Below are positions 47,111 to 57,089 of a stretch of DNA of 64,000 bases, in pieces. The notes beneath the pieces were generated by a model. The model worked only from the letters and a program-made list of their open reading frames with translations. It searched no databases and was not told the origin of the DNA. The DNA lies in IMG/VR virus record IMGVR_UViG_3300032334_001259, positions 62,001-126,000 of that record. One strand, given 5' to 3'. Positions within the stretch are counted from its first letter, which is position 1. Each line of letters begins with the position of its first letter. The position numbers and the translations under genes are program-made. The stretch comes from a virus.

Positions 47111-47851
47111 ATGAACAAGAAAATTTATGAGTTTTTATTAAAAAATTTAAATGAAGCATTTAAATTAGAAAGATACACAGAAATTCGCAATAGTATTGAT
47201 GAAAATACTATTATAACCGATCTTCCTTGGACATTAAAACGTTGGGAAAAATTTAAAAAAGATATCAATGATACTTTTCAAGACGTTGATATAGAATTTA
47301 AAGGGACACTAAAAGAATTTACTGAACACGTTGATTACAAATACCAGTGCCGTGTATGGGGTGGTGAAATGTGGAAACCTCGCACTGAGATTTATCGTTT
47401 TACTGGTTGGAATATCGTCAAGGATGTAAACGATCTTAAACCAAATGCAGTATTAGATGTTGGGTGTGGGTTTAATCAATTTAAAGCACATATACCTGGC
47501 TTGATTGGTATTGACCGTTACAATCCAAATGCCGATTATATGGTTGAAATTATGGATTTTAAATGGAAGCCAGAAAGTTTTGATGCAATTATTGTTTTTG
47601 GAAGTATAAATTTTTACAGCTATGATTGGGTTGCGGAAAGATTCTCTAGAGTATTTGAATTACTTGCACCTGGTGGAACAGTATTTTGTCGTGCAAATCC
47701 ATGGAATACAGAACCAGAAAATAAATGGATTGATCCGTATTACTGGGATTTTGACACCGCCGTTCGTATTGCAGAAGCAAATAATGTTAAATTAGAAACA
47801 TGGAAACAAGATAACGGTGACCGTTTCTATTTTGTTTATAAAAAGCATTAA
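47111..47851 (+). CDS. Class I SAM-dependent methyltransferase
   Basis: The 246-residue protein has an N-terminal helical region. A Rossmann methyltransferase domain follows: NAVLDVGCGFNQFKAHIPGL (motif I, near residues 117-136), IGIDRY, FDAIIVFGSINFYSY and ELLAPGGTVFCRANP. The acceptor is unknown. It lies between the sulfotransferase-like gene (divergent) and the neck/tail genes, with 42 bp to the next start. Confidence 0.75.
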   Translation: MNKKIYEFLLKNLNEAFKLERYTEIRNSIDENTIITDLPWTLKRWEKFKKDINDTFQDVDIEFKGTLKEFTEHVDYKYQCRVWGGEMWKPRTEIYRFTGWNIVKDVNDLKPNAVLDVGCGFNQFKAHIPGLIGIDRYNPNADYMVEIMDFKWKPESFDAIIVFGSINFYSYDWVAERFSRVFELLAPGGTVFCRANPWNTEPENKWIDPYYWDFDTAVRIAEANNVKLETWKQDNGDRFYFVYKKH

Positions 47852-47858
47852 GGTATAG

Positions 47859-47892
47859 GCTGATCTTACCATAAATATCTTGTAGGATCAGC
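47859..47892 (+). promoter_or_regulatory. Late promoter inside an RBS-sequestering hairpin (gp14-like)
   Basis: GCTGATCTTAC (47859-47869) pairs with GTAGGATCAGC (47882-47892), 11 bp with one G-U. The 12-nt loop begins with the late box CATAAATA (47870-47877). The 3' arm holds the TAGGA ribosome site 1 nt before the ATG. A late start near 47883 lacks the 5' arm. Confidence 0.75.
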
Positions 47893-47893
47893 A

Positions 47894-48988
47894 ATGCCAC
47901 GTTTAAGTCTTTACCGTGAAACACATACAAACGATTACAAATGGCAAGATAATCGTGTTCGTGAATTATACACAATAAGTGGTGTAGGTATAAATGTGCA
48001 CAAATACCTTGGAACAAAAGATCAAGGTGAAACAACCGATTTAACACAACCACAATACAGCACACAAAGTGAAAAGAATATCCAAGATTTACTATTCTTG
48101 GAAAACCGTGACCGTGCATATGATAAAGATGTTTATAATTTACGTGGTCATTATACCATTCAAGACAACGATTTTAACCTAAGTCAATTTGGTCTTATGG
48201 TAACTAATGATACACTTTATATTACATTCCATATCAATGATATGAGTGAACGTCTTGGTCGTAAAATTATGCCAGGCGATGTATTTGAATTACCACACTT
48301 GCGTGATTACAGTCCGCTTGATGAAAGTATACCTGTTCCACTTAAAAAGTTTTATGTTGTTCAAGAAGCAGTACGTGGTAGTGAAGGTTATGCTCAAACT
48401 TGGTGGCCGCATATTTGGCGTTGTAAAGTTACACCTATGGTTGATAGTCAAGAATTTAAAGATATTCTTGACCAAGAAGCAATTAAAGGTGATGGAACAC
48501 CAACTGGTAGCACACTTGGTGATCTACTCAGCAGTTACAATCTCAACGTGCAAATTAATAATGCTGTTATTGCTCAAGCACAAACAGATGTACCAGCAAG
48601 TGGTTATAATGTAAACAAACTTTACATATTACCAACACAAGATGGCATTAGTCCAGTTAAAGTAATTAATGGTTATCTTACTGGTGATGGAACTGCACCA
48701 AATGGATTACCAGTTACGGTTGATGTTGCGTTTCCATTAAATGCAACAGTAGGTGAATATGTATTACGAACAGATTATGTCCCATCACGACTATTCCGTT
48801 ATGATGGCACAGCTTGGCGTGCAATACAAGATGTTCAGCGTGCTAATATTACTGGTGCAAATACAAATACACAACTTGGAACATTTATTAATAACAATGC
48901 AACTGTAACATTGGCGAATGGTTATACTATACCAAGTCGTGAGACACTAAGTAATCTATTCAAGTTACAACCAGATATCATAGGATAA
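47894..48988 (+). CDS. 14: Neck protein (gp14-like)
   Basis: The 364-residue protein contains FLENRDRAYDKDVYNLRGHY, GRKIMPGDVFELPHLRDYSP and a TWWPHIWRCKVTP strand. It lies directly upstream of gp15, the T4 order for gp14, with a 4-bp gap. The N-terminal ~200 residues resemble neck proteins of T4-like marine phages in my memory. The C-terminal part is a Ser/Thr/As-rich beta domain. Neck proteins gp13/gp14 seal the head and accept the tail. Confidence 0.6.
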   Translation: MPRLSLYRETHTNDYKWQDNRVRELYTISGVGINVHKYLGTKDQGETTDLTQPQYSTQSEKNIQDLLFLENRDRAYDKDVYNLRGHYTIQDNDFNLSQFGLMVTNDTLYITFHINDMSERLGRKIMPGDVFELPHLRDYSPLDESIPVPLKKFYVVQEAVRGSEGYAQTWWPHIWRCKVTPMVDSQEFKDILDQEAIKGDGTPTGSTLGDLLSSYNLNVQINNAVIAQAQTDVPASGYNVNKLYILPTQDGISPVKVINGYLTGDGTAPNGLPVTVDVAFPLNATVGEYVLRTDYVPSRLFRYDGTAWRAIQDVQRANITGANTNTQLGTFINNNATVTLANGYTIPSRETLSNLFKLQPDIIG

Positions 48989-48992
48989 CAGC

Positions 48993-50381
48993 GTGGGTCA
49001 ATATTTCTACGACAAACAGATACGCAGATTTATGGGTCAATTCATTCGCATCTTTGATGAGATGTATGTTGAATTTGGCAAAGATAATAATGGAAATAGT
49101 ATATTAAAACGTGTTCCTGTTCGTTATGCCGATACAAACCGTCAGGTCAGTGCTATATTAAAAAATAATAGTGACAATAGCGTGCTCAATGTTCCAATGA
49201 TGGTTTGTTACATTAAAGAAGTAAACTATGACCGAACTCGCATACAAGAACCAAAATATGTTGATAATAAAAGTTTAAGAACACGTGCGAACGATCCACT
49301 TACAGGAAATACTAACACACAACAAGGACAAAATTATACGTTAAAACGTTTAATGCCAGCACCATATCGGCTGACGGTCGTAGTCGAATTATGGACGAGT
49401 AATTTTGATCAAAAAGCACAACTGTGGGAACAGATTACCACAATGTTTAACCCAGATATGGAAATTCAAGGTAATCAAAATTACTTTGATTGGACAAGTT
49501 TAAGTTATGTATTACTAACATCAACAAGTTGGACTACACGTGATATTCCTGTTGGCGCAGATGATCCAATAGATGTTGCTACGCTAACATTTGAAATGCC
49601 AATTTGGTTTAGCACACCTGCAAAGATTCAAAAACTTGGTATTGTTCAAAGTGTAGTGAGCAACATTTATGATGCTAATGGTAATCCAAGTAATGCACTT
49701 ATAGAAGCAACAAACCAATTAGGTAACCGTCAGTATTTTACTCCAACTGGTTATCAAGTATTAGTAAATCAAGGTAATTTAAAATTATTACCACGTGGTG
49801 GTCCTGAAATTTACGCAAACAGTTACAGTATGCCAACAACAACTGCAAATGCTATTGCTTGGGCACCAGTTATAAATTTATTTGGTAATATTGCAAACAA
49901 CTACAGTATGATGTATCTTACTGATAACAGAACAGATAGGTTGGTTACTGGCACAGTTGCATATGATCCAAACAATCAAAATAATTTGTTTTTTAATGTA
50001 GATAGTGCTACTATACCAACTAATATATTACCAAGTGTAAATGCTATTGTTGATCCACGTGTTTATGGTCCTGGTATAGGATTACCAGCAGCATCAACTG
50101 GTCAACGTTACTTGATAGTAAATCCACTTGGTAATGCATCAACTGGTAATGGTTCAGCGGCTTGGCAAAATGCAAACACGAGTATTACACATGCACTACC
50201 AAATGATATTATTCAATATAACGGTAGTGCTTGGGCTGTTTCATATCGACCAAATAGTATCAGCAATGCAAGTTATGTTACAAACACATACACAAATATT
50301 CAATATGCATGGGATGGAAATCAATGGGTAAAAAGTTGGGAAGGAATTTACCCAGAAGGTCTTTGGTCAATCGTGATCTAA
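48993..50381 (+). CDS. 15: Tail completion/sheath stabiliser gp15
   Basis: The 462-residue protein starts at GTG. It shows the gp15 pattern GQYFYDKQIRRFMGQFIRIF, KRVPVRYADTNRQVSAIL, VPMMVCYIKEVNYDRTR, YRLTVVVELWTSNFDQKAQL and a LTFEMPIWF strand. gp15 caps the tail tube and sheath end before head joining. T4 gp15 is 272 residues; the extra C-terminal ~190 residues here are Asn/Ala/Ser-rich and include WAPVINLFGN repeats of beta type. The next gene overlaps its end. Confidence 0.85.
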   Translation: MGQYFYDKQIRRFMGQFIRIFDEMYVEFGKDNNGNSILKRVPVRYADTNRQVSAILKNNSDNSVLNVPMMVCYIKEVNYDRTRIQEPKYVDNKSLRTRANDPLTGNTNTQQGQNYTLKRLMPAPYRLTVVVELWTSNFDQKAQLWEQITTMFNPDMEIQGNQNYFDWTSLSYVLLTSTSWTTRDIPVGADDPIDVATLTFEMPIWFSTPAKIQKLGIVQSVVSNIYDANGNPSNALIEATNQLGNRQYFTPTGYQVLVNQGNLKLLPRGGPEIYANSYSMPTTTANAIAWAPVINLFGNIANNYSMMYLTDNRTDRLVTGTVAYDPNNQNNLFFNVDSATIPTNILPSVNAIVDPRVYGPGIGLPAASTGQRYLIVNPLGNASTGNGSAAWQNANTSITHALPNDIIQYNGSAWAVSYRPNSISNASYVTNTYTNIQYAWDGNQWVKSWEGIYPEGLWSIVI

Positions 50382-50803
50382 CTGCCGTTGGTGCGCTATT
50401 CATAAGTGAAAAAACTGGTCGTGGTTTATTTCTGCTACGAGATCAAGACACATATAGCAATACATGGGGTTTAGTTGGTGGGCAATTAGAACCAAATGAA
50501 ACATTATATGGTGGATTAGTTCGTGAAGTTATAGAAGAAATTGGATTTGAACCACCAATTAAAAAAGTATTACCACTTGAATATTTTAACAGCCCTGATG
50601 GACATTTTAGTTACCACACATTTGTTGTGATTGTACCACAAGAGTTTATACCAACGTTAAGCAATGAGCATAAAGGTTACAGTTGGTGCAGTTTGGATGC
50701 AACTCCTAAACCATTACATCCTGGTTTATATAATAGTTTGAATAATAAAATTATAAAAGAAAAATTAAAAACGATGCAGCAAATATTAAAAATCACCAGC
50801 TAA
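50309..50803 (+). CDS. Nudix hydrolase
   Basis: The protein has a perfect Nudix box, GQLEPNETLYGGLVREVIEE followed by IGF, with Gly58, Glu64, Arg72, Glu73, Glu76 and Glu77 when counted from 50309. Nudix enzymes hydrolyse nucleoside diphosphates linked to another group (NTPs, ADP-ribose, NAD caps). The true start is uncertain: from 50309 it would overlap gp15 by 73 bp, while a TTG at 50363 would reduce this to 19 bp. It converges with the gene at 50786. Confidence 0.8.
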   Translation: MGWKSMGKKLGRNLPRRSLVNRDLTAVGALFISEKTGRGLFLLRDQDTYSNTWGLVGGQLEPNETLYGGLVREVIEEIGFEPPIKKVLPLEYFNSPDGHFSYHTFVVIVPQEFIPTLSNEHKGYSWCSLDATPKPLHPGLYNSLNNKIIKEKLKTMQQILKITS

Positions 50804-51493
50804 GACTGCTTCACGAACACTTACCTCGTGATAATTAGGTAGTTGATTTAAACGATTGCTATAATTGTGGCTAATATGTGTTCTTACACGATAAAAATCA
50901 ACATCAGTATAAACACTGCAAACATCATATAAATGACCATGATGTTTTTCATGTGTAAAATCATTTCTATCATAACCTAGTGTGTCAGCATAAACATTTT
51001 CATTAGTAATATGATCACTGCCATCAAAACCAAATAAGAAAATTTTCTTTGCGCCATCAAATGCGGCAAGATATGCTGCAGTAGCACCACTATCCAAATA
51101 ATAAACATATGGAATAAGATTAGTATCACGATATGTAACCCACATATCATTTGTGACAAACATTTGATTGTGTTTGTCAGTTGGTATTTCCGCAAATAGT
51201 AATCTATTTTTTATTACATAATAATCTGCTTTTACATCACGATAAGCGGCATTACAAGCATAGGTTGTTTTGTATCCTTCTGCAACACGACGATTATTTT
51301 GATTTAAAATAAGTTGAATATCTTGACTGTTACGACTAATACCATTACCAATAACTATAGCAGTAGTAACCGCACGATCATATGGAAAACTACGTGGATT
51401 TACAAACAACGATTTCATTTTATCGTTATCGGTAAATGTTAATGGTTCACCTTTGTAATCTCTGCGATAATAAGGAAAGTTTAATTCTGGCAT
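50786..51493 (-). CDS. Hypothetical protein with Rossmann-like core
   Basis: The 235-residue protein contains AVTTAIVIGNGISRNSQDIQ, YACNAAYRDVKADYYVI and DGAKKIFLFGFDGSDHI. This resembles the core of DUF115/MptE-like proteins, which include sugar- or pterin-related transferases. The resemblance is partial. It leads the last fibre region on the minus strand. The late box CATAAATA lies 5 nt before the ATG without a ribosome site. Confidence 0.5.
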   Translation of the reverse strand: MPELNFPYYRRDYKGEPLTFTDNDKMKSLFVNPRSFPYDRAVTTAIVIGNGISRNSQDIQLILNQNNRRVAEGYKTTYACNAAYRDVKADYYVIKNRLLFAEIPTDKHNQMFVTNDMWVTYRDTNLIPYVYYLDSGATAAYLAAFDGAKKIFLFGFDGSDHITNENVYADTLGYDRNDFTHEKHHGHLYDVCSVYTDVDFYRVRTHISHNYSNRLNQLPNYHEVSVREAVLAGDF

Positions 51494-51498
51494 AGCAA

Positions 51499-51506
51499 TA
51501 TTTATG
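51499..51506 (-). promoter_or_regulatory. Late promoter box, leaderless class
   Basis: CATAAATA ends 5 nt before the ATG at 51493 and no ribosome site is present. Confidence 0.6.
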
Positions 51507-51747
51507 GTATCACAACTTCACTTGGAAAGTGTTCAAGACTATATTTCATTTGACTAAACTGTGTAGCAACATATCGTGAACCTTGTTCGTCAAGTGCATA
51601 GGCATCTAATTCAAAATCTGGCCAGTTGCCTTGTGCTTTCCATGCTACATATTCTTGAAAATGACGGTTTTCTGGATCAGGTGTAATATGCCATCCGTCT
51701 TCATTGTCAACAATTGTTCCGTGCCAACATAATGTATATTTTGTCAT
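51502..51747 (-). CDS. Small fibre-associated protein, possible assembly factor
   Basis: The 81-residue protein contains DPENRHFQEYVAWKAQGNWP, similar to the YxEYLAWxAxGNxP motif in short tail-fibre assembly or hinge proteins. It follows a tail fibre gene by 3 bp, supporting such a link. The similarity is short; it could be an unrelated small protein. Confidence 0.45.
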   Translation of the reverse strand: MTKYTLCWHGTIVDNEDGWHITPDPENRHFQEYVAWKAQGNWPDFELDAYALDEQGSRYVATQFSQMKYSLEHFPSEVVIP

Positions 51748-51750
51748 AGT

Positions 51751-53079
51751 TTACATATCCGCATCTGCATAAAGTGTAACTGTTTGGTTGCTTCCCCATA
51801 CTAAATTTGTGCCATAACTTGCAATACTTGCTGTAGTTAAACTCCATCCGTCCACTGTTATAGATGTCGCTGTTATACTTGTCATGCTTACATTAACAGG
51901 AGCATAAGGAGTGGTAGTAGTAGTTCCTACACCAACCATATTCCAACTTGTGGAACTAAAAGATATAGCAGGTGCTACACGCATTTGTTGAGGATGGTTA
52001 ACACGACCACGTGTATCGCCATTAGATGTATAAGTTACCCATGGACCCCATTCTTTGCCACCACTTGTAAGAGTATAATAGTATCGTTGACATATTGCAA
52101 GTTCCGTTGGATAGTGTCTATTTTCATAAGGTGTTGCGATACTACCTGGCTCAAATTGAACACCAGTCCATTGCATAGTGCTACCAACTGCAGTTAAAAC
52201 GTTACCACTTAATGCACGACTATTGGCACCAGTATAGTTACCACTTGTCCAAGTATTTGCGCTCGCTGGTGCGTAAACAGAACCATTCCATACTGCAAAT
52301 CCTAACTCTATACCACAACCGCTACCACCGCCCCAAGTTCCAGTAGTTGAACCTTGCACGGGAATGCTAACATAAGTCCATGTATTTGCACTTGGAATAT
52401 TATATGTAAAAGTTAAACTTTGGTCAAAGGTTGGATTGTTTCTTATAAATCCACTATAAACACCAGCATTACTACTACGTGTCCAAAAACTTAAAGTAGC
52501 ATTTCTTGCCCAAGTTTGTCCCCAACCTAAATCACGAGCAATGTAACCTTCAATTTTTTGTGATAAGAAAATGTAATCACTAGTATTTAATGTTGAAGGA
52601 ACACTTGTAGTTGTCCAACCATAATAGCTAAAATGTCCTGTTGGACTTGTAATACTGCCTTGATTTTGTCCAGTATAACCTTTACTTACGGTATTTGTGG
52701 TTGTATTCCAAACCCAACGGTCAATATAATACGCAGCAAAAGAAGAAACAGCAACATTGGCTGCACCATTGCGTTGGTCAATTTTGAAATCACCATTTAT
52801 GATACGATTTCTTGCGCCAAATGATTGAACCGTGCCAAACACAGTTCCATCACTAAAACCAACGTTGGAAGCATACACATTGCCTTGAACACCAATTCCA
52901 CCCACGACTTGTAGAGCACCAGTTGTTCTACTTGTTGCAGCAGTATTAGCTGCAATAACAATAGGTGTAGAAACACCAGCCTGTGTTGCAGTCCAAGTTC
53001 CTTGTGCACTATTATAGGTGTAACTTGTATTGTTTAATACATATGTTTGACCGTCTGTTGGACTATTAGGAAATGGCAT
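51751..53079 (-). CDS. Tail fibre/adhesin with carbohydrate-binding-like tip
   Basis: The 442-residue protein starts with a PTDGQTYVLNNTSYTYNSA motif and a linker TTGALQVVGGIGVQGNVYAS shared with the other fibres here. It then has GARNRIINGDFKIDQRNGAA and, near residue 320, WTGVQFEPGSIATPYENRHY followed by CQRYYY. That combination is common in phage tail fibre receptor-binding regions. The last ~90 residues form a beta tip. It overlaps the preceding gene stop by one base. Confidence 0.75.
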   Translation of the reverse strand: MPFPNSPTDGQTYVLNNTSYTYNSAQGTWTATQAGVSTPIVIAANTAATSRTTGALQVVGGIGVQGNVYASNVGFSDGTVFGTVQSFGARNRIINGDFKIDQRNGAANVAVSSFAAYYIDRWVWNTTTNTVSKGYTGQNQGSITSPTGHFSYYGWTTTSVPSTLNTSDYIFLSQKIEGYIARDLGWGQTWARNATLSFWTRSSNAGVYSGFIRNNPTFDQSLTFTYNIPSANTWTYVSIPVQGSTTGTWGGGSGCGIELGFAVWNGSVYAPASANTWTSGNYTGANSRALSGNVLTAVGSTMQWTGVQFEPGSIATPYENRHYPTELAICQRYYYTLTSGGKEWGPWVTYTSNGDTRGRVNHPQQMRVAPAISFSSTSWNMVGVGTTTTTPYAPVNVSMTSITATSITVDGWSLTTASIASYGTNLVWGSNQTVTLYADADM

Positions 53080-53639
53080 TAATATCTACCTACCGCTATT
53101 TCTATTTTTCTTATAGAAGCATCTGTAATTATTTCCATGCTTTTACCAATTATACATCCAACTTCATATTTTGTTTTATCCAATGCACAAGCAACACCTT
53201 TAATGTCACTACTGACAAGTAATGTTCCTTTTGCAACTGGTCCACGCACCATACATGGAACACGACCAGTAAGTGCTACTGGAACCCAATTATCTTGTTC
53301 AAAATTATCATTCATAAGGTATGCAGGATTTGTTGAAACTACACCAGCAATAGCAGTATCGTGACTTTGTTTTGATACAGTCACATCAAGATCGCCACCA
53401 AATACCATAACAGTGCCAGGCGTATAATAATCATCAGCATGATACATTTCTGCCAAATCAGCATATTTTGCTGTAGTTGATGTACCAACAAATGTTACAC
53501 CATAAATTGTGCTCCAATAAGAAGTAGAAGAACCAAGATTTGCCGAATTATTAGCACTTGGGTAAAAACTACCAGCAACTGCTACTTGATTACGTGATGG
53601 ATCATATGACAGATATGATGGAGATAACGTTATCGACAT
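53079..53639 (-). CDS. Fibre-linked protein with peptidase G2/IMC-like domain
   Basis: The 186-residue protein has a short beta N-terminus (NSANLGSSTSYWSTIYG), then TTAKYADLAEMYHADDYYTP, GTVMVFGG, AGVVSTNPAYLMN and VPVALTGRVPCMVRGPVAKG. This resembles the G2/IMC-type C-terminal module that helps fold or cleave trimeric fibres. The same domain ends the protein at 59282 with clear identity, so one arose from the other. It has an AAGGAG site. Confidence 0.6.
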   Translation of the reverse strand: MSITLSPSYLSYDPSRNQVAVAGSFYPSANNSANLGSSTSYWSTIYGVTFVGTSTTAKYADLAEMYHADDYYTPGTVMVFGGDLDVTVSKQSHDTAIAGVVSTNPAYLMNDNFEQDNWVPVALTGRVPCMVRGPVAKGTLLVSSDIKGVACALDKTKYEVGCIIGKSMEIITDASIRKIEIAVGRY

Positions 53640-53648
53640 CGCAACTCC

Positions 53649-56600
53649 TTATGCTTGCGCTTCTGTCCAACTCAAACGTGCCTGAATAGTTCCAGTTGAA
53701 GCACCAATATTTGTTGCAACAATTGTAACAACATCTGGTCCATCAGGATAAACTTGAATAGCACCAGTTGATACTCCACCACTTAATATACTTGTTCCCA
53801 TATCACGGACCAAGTTAAGGTCTTGTTGAGTAGCCGCTGCCGCACTTGTAGCAAAGTTTGTATAGAAACCAAAGATAGGCTCACCACCGCTAATTGTTGT
53901 GCCACCAAAGTGAATGATGTATTGTGCAAAACTACTACCACCAACAGATGTCCAACTATCACTTGTATATGCAGTGGTGCCGTTAAGGAATAACTGAATC
54001 AAGAATGAACCGTTACTAAACAAGTCCATTTGACGCAGAACCATCTGCATACGATTTACAATTTCACGCTGACCAAGTTGGTTACCAGTAATACCGTTAC
54101 TGACACTTGGTGAAAGTCGGAAACTCATAATGGCATTACGTGCGCCTGAATTAACACTGATGTTTGTATTCATGCCCTGAATAAACACGAATGATTTATC
54201 GTCATCAAAGCGACCGTCCATAATAACACTAGTTCCCCAGTGACTGATAGTTGGTGCAAATGCAGGACTATGACTTTCAACTGCAATAGGTGCAGTTGCA
54301 CTATAAGTCCAAGTTTGTCCACTGCTCATACCCATTGGGCTAAATGTAACAGTTTGGCTACCACTTGAAACTGGATATTGACTTAATGTAACGCTTGTAT
54401 TAGCAACAAAACTTACAACATAAGTGCCTTGTGGAATACCAACACCTGTTACATATTGTCCAATTTGAACACCACTTGTGCTTGCACCTGTAATAACATT
54501 ACTTGTTGTTGATAGCGTAAATGTTAATGCACCACCTGCCTGTGCACGAGTTACACCAGTTAATGATGGTCCAAAATAAAGTGTTTGTGAACCAGTTGCT
54601 GTTACAGCAACACTTAAGACAACGCTTGAATTTGTAGCTATGCTTATAACATATGCACCGCTTGGAATACCTGTTCCAATTACATATTGTCCAGTAGAAA
54701 CACCACTTGTGCTTGTCATACCAATAGTACTACTGCCATAAGTTAATGTGCCAGTCAGTGTAGCTGCTTGAGAAACACCAGTATAATTGATGTATTCCTG
54801 TTGAGTTGCATTTCTAATTACTGCAGTTCCACTTGTTGGCCAACCACTCCAATCACTTATATAAATTACGTTATCACCACCAGCTGCACTTTGTGTCAAA
54901 ATGCCATATTTTGAAAATGTATTTGTTTCATAACGGCCTGGTAAGTTACCACTGCGCATATATGCTTCATTATTATAATTGTTGTTTGCAAGTTTATGAC
55001 AATAAATTACGTTGCCATCTGCTCCACGGAAGCCCCAACGAATGAAACCTGCACCATACCAACTATAATCCATATAGAACATTTGCATCTTGGCAAGGTT
55101 CATGTTAAATCCGCTTGGTCCTGTTCCATCACACTTATCAATATTCCAAAGATTTTGTGGAATACGTAGGTCAACAGTTTTGCTTACAATAGCATTTGTT
55201 AAGTTTGCAACACCACGATAAGCAGGTGAGATAGTCATACTTGTATCACTAGCAATATTGACAATACGATAACTCATGCCCTTAATAACAATAAAATCAT
55301 TTGGTTGTAGTTGCTTACTAAAGATAGTGCTTACACCGTTTACTGTTTGACCAGTTACAGTGCTACTACCAGCATTGACGCTGACAAATCCACTTATTTG
55401 TTGTGTGCTACTACGACGAACTGCATATAATGTTTGACCATCAAACTCAAAGAAAATACCATTTTGACTATCAAACATACCTGTACGTACAGCAGCATTA
55501 TACCACCCAACAACACTTACAACAACAGGACCACTTGCTGTTGTAGCAGTTACAGCGGCTGACAATGTATATGTGAATGTATAGGCATCTTTAACTGCAG
55601 CAACCGTAAATGTGCCATTATAACCAGTTTCATTTGCACCCGAAATAGTGATTGAAACACCAGGATTAACATTATGAGCTTGTTTGGTAACAACAGTTGC
55701 TGTGCTACCTGCTGTTAAAGCATTGGCAGTTAATGAATCAACGTTAAAGTTTGGCTTCATAATTGTGCCAGTGCTCATTTGAATACCCTTACCACTTTGG
55801 TAACGGAAGTAACGACGAGTTTGACGAACATATTGTTGGTTATGGCTTTGAGCATTTGTGCTGAACTGAACACCGCCATCAAATGCACGGTGAACTGTTA
55901 AACCTGGTGGACGAACAAACATATTTGCAGTCGCAGTGACAACAGTATTACTTGCACTGGCATTAGCAGGATTACTTAATGTAATACTTGTATTTGTTAC
56001 GTTACCTGTAATGTATGTTCCAAAAGGAATACCAGTTGTTGGCTGAATATATTGTCCAGTAAATGCGTTAGCAGTTGCACTACAAGTAGCCGTTACACTA
56101 TTTGCGGTTGTTGTGATGGTCAATAAATTGCTTGTTTTAACATAACTTGCTGGTGCACTAGCTACATAAGTTGTAAATGCAGTTGCATTTGGAACAGTTG
56201 TTACAGTCCAACTACCATTTGGTGGAGTCGTAGCGTTAGCACCTGTAATTGCTATTTCATTGCCTAAACTTAAACCATGAGGAACACTTGTGGTAACTAC
56301 CAACAAATTACTGCTTACTAAATCAATATTTGCAATACCTATTTGTGCATTTGCAAATTGTTTACCAGTATAAATTGCAGTTACGCCTGCATTGTTAATA
56401 CTACCAGTAGTTCCTGTATATGTATATTTTGCAGTATAACTAAAACTTGTGCTTGCTACTACAGCATCAACAACATAAAGTCCGTCCGCACCTGCCCAAA
56501 TTGTATCTTGTATATACACAACACTACCTAATGTTGGAGGTGTAGATGTAGAAACTAAAACAGTTCTACTACCATTTGTAGCCGTAATATCAGTATATGT

Positions 56601-57053
56601 CTGTGTTGTGTTAGTATAATATGCAAATGGACGATTATTAATAAGAGCAAGTGATTCCCACTTGGTTGACTGTGAACCATATTCAAAGTCAGTATCAATC
56701 AACGCTTGTGGTTGTGATATTCTAAACTTATTAACAGGGTCAGTTAGTGTTTCACTCGGAGTAAATGATTGGTCAAATGTATCGGTAATAATCTGCAATT
56801 TATCAGATGAACTCATGGCAACTGTGTTGTAGTTAAGAACAATAGTTGTATAGTTATTTTGACCTGTGCTGTCAGAAGTAATTGTATAACTTGTAGCTGT
56901 AAGACTATTATCGCTAAAATTGTAAATTACAGTGTTTGTTGTGACGTTTGTAATCAATATCATACGTTCACGTGGAATAACTTTGTTAATCACAATTGTG
57001 CGTGTAGTTGGATTAAATGTATAATATTGGTCTAAAATAACGTTTCTTGACAT
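53649..57053 (-). CDS. Large tail/baseplate structural protein
   Basis: The 1,134-residue protein begins MSRNVILDQYYTFNPTTRTI and contains DTDFEYGSQSTKWESLALIN near residue 118. It has several similar Ig-like units, for example GQYVIGTGIPSGAYVISI and GQYVTGVGIPQGTYVVSF near residues 780-910, and a final globular region. The FEYGxQxxKWE segment recurs in large virion proteins of related phages. It is probably a baseplate or fibre-base protein. It has its own late box. Confidence 0.6.
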   Translation of the reverse strand: MSRNVILDQYYTFNPTTRTIVINKVIPRERMILITNVTTNTVIYNFSDNSLTATSYTITSDSTGQNNYTTIVLNYNTVAMSSSDKLQIITDTFDQSFTPSETLTDPVNKFRISQPQALIDTDFEYGSQSTKWESLALINNRPFAYYTNTTQTYTDITATNGSRTVLVSTSTPPTLGSVVYIQDTIWAGADGLYVVDAVVASTSFSYTAKYTYTGTTGSINNAGVTAIYTGKQFANAQIGIANIDLVSSNLLVVTTSVPHGLSLGNEIAITGANATTPPNGSWTVTTVPNATAFTTYVASAPASYVKTSNLLTITTTANSVTATCSATANAFTGQYIQPTTGIPFGTYITGNVTNTSITLSNPANASASNTVVTATANMFVRPPGLTVHRAFDGGVQFSTNAQSHNQQYVRQTRRYFRYQSGKGIQMSTGTIMKPNFNVDSLTANALTAGSTATVVTKQAHNVNPGVSITISGANETGYNGTFTVAAVKDAYTFTYTLSAAVTATTASGPVVVSVVGWYNAAVRTGMFDSQNGIFFEFDGQTLYAVRRSSTQQISGFVSVNAGSSTVTGQTVNGVSTIFSKQLQPNDFIVIKGMSYRIVNIASDTSMTISPAYRGVANLTNAIVSKTVDLRIPQNLWNIDKCDGTGPSGFNMNLAKMQMFYMDYSWYGAGFIRWGFRGADGNVIYCHKLANNNYNNEAYMRSGNLPGRYETNTFSKYGILTQSAAGGDNVIYISDWSGWPTSGTAVIRNATQQEYINYTGVSQAATLTGTLTYGSSTIGMTSTSGVSTGQYVIGTGIPSGAYVISIATNSSVVLSVAVTATGSQTLYFGPSLTGVTRAQAGGALTFTLSTTSNVITGASTSGVQIGQYVTGVGIPQGTYVVSFVANTSVTLSQYPVSSGSQTVTFSPMGMSSGQTWTYSATAPIAVESHSPAFAPTISHWGTSVIMDGRFDDDKSFVFIQGMNTNISVNSGARNAIMSFRLSPSVSNGITGNQLGQREIVNRMQMVLRQMDLFSNGSFLIQLFLNGTTAYTSDSWTSVGGSSFAQYIIHFGGTTISGGEPIFGFYTNFATSAAAATQQDLNLVRDMGTSILSGGVSTGAIQVYPDGPDVVTIVATNIGASTGTIQARLSWTEAQA

Positions 57054-57081
57054 AAGAAGTCCCTGTTGTTACGATTACAGA

Positions 57082-57089
57082 TATTTATG
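57082..57089 (-). promoter_or_regulatory. Late promoter box
   Basis: CATAAATA on the minus strand lies 28 nt upstream of the ATG at 57053, flanked by a 5-bp GATTA/TAATC repeat. Confidence 0.6.
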
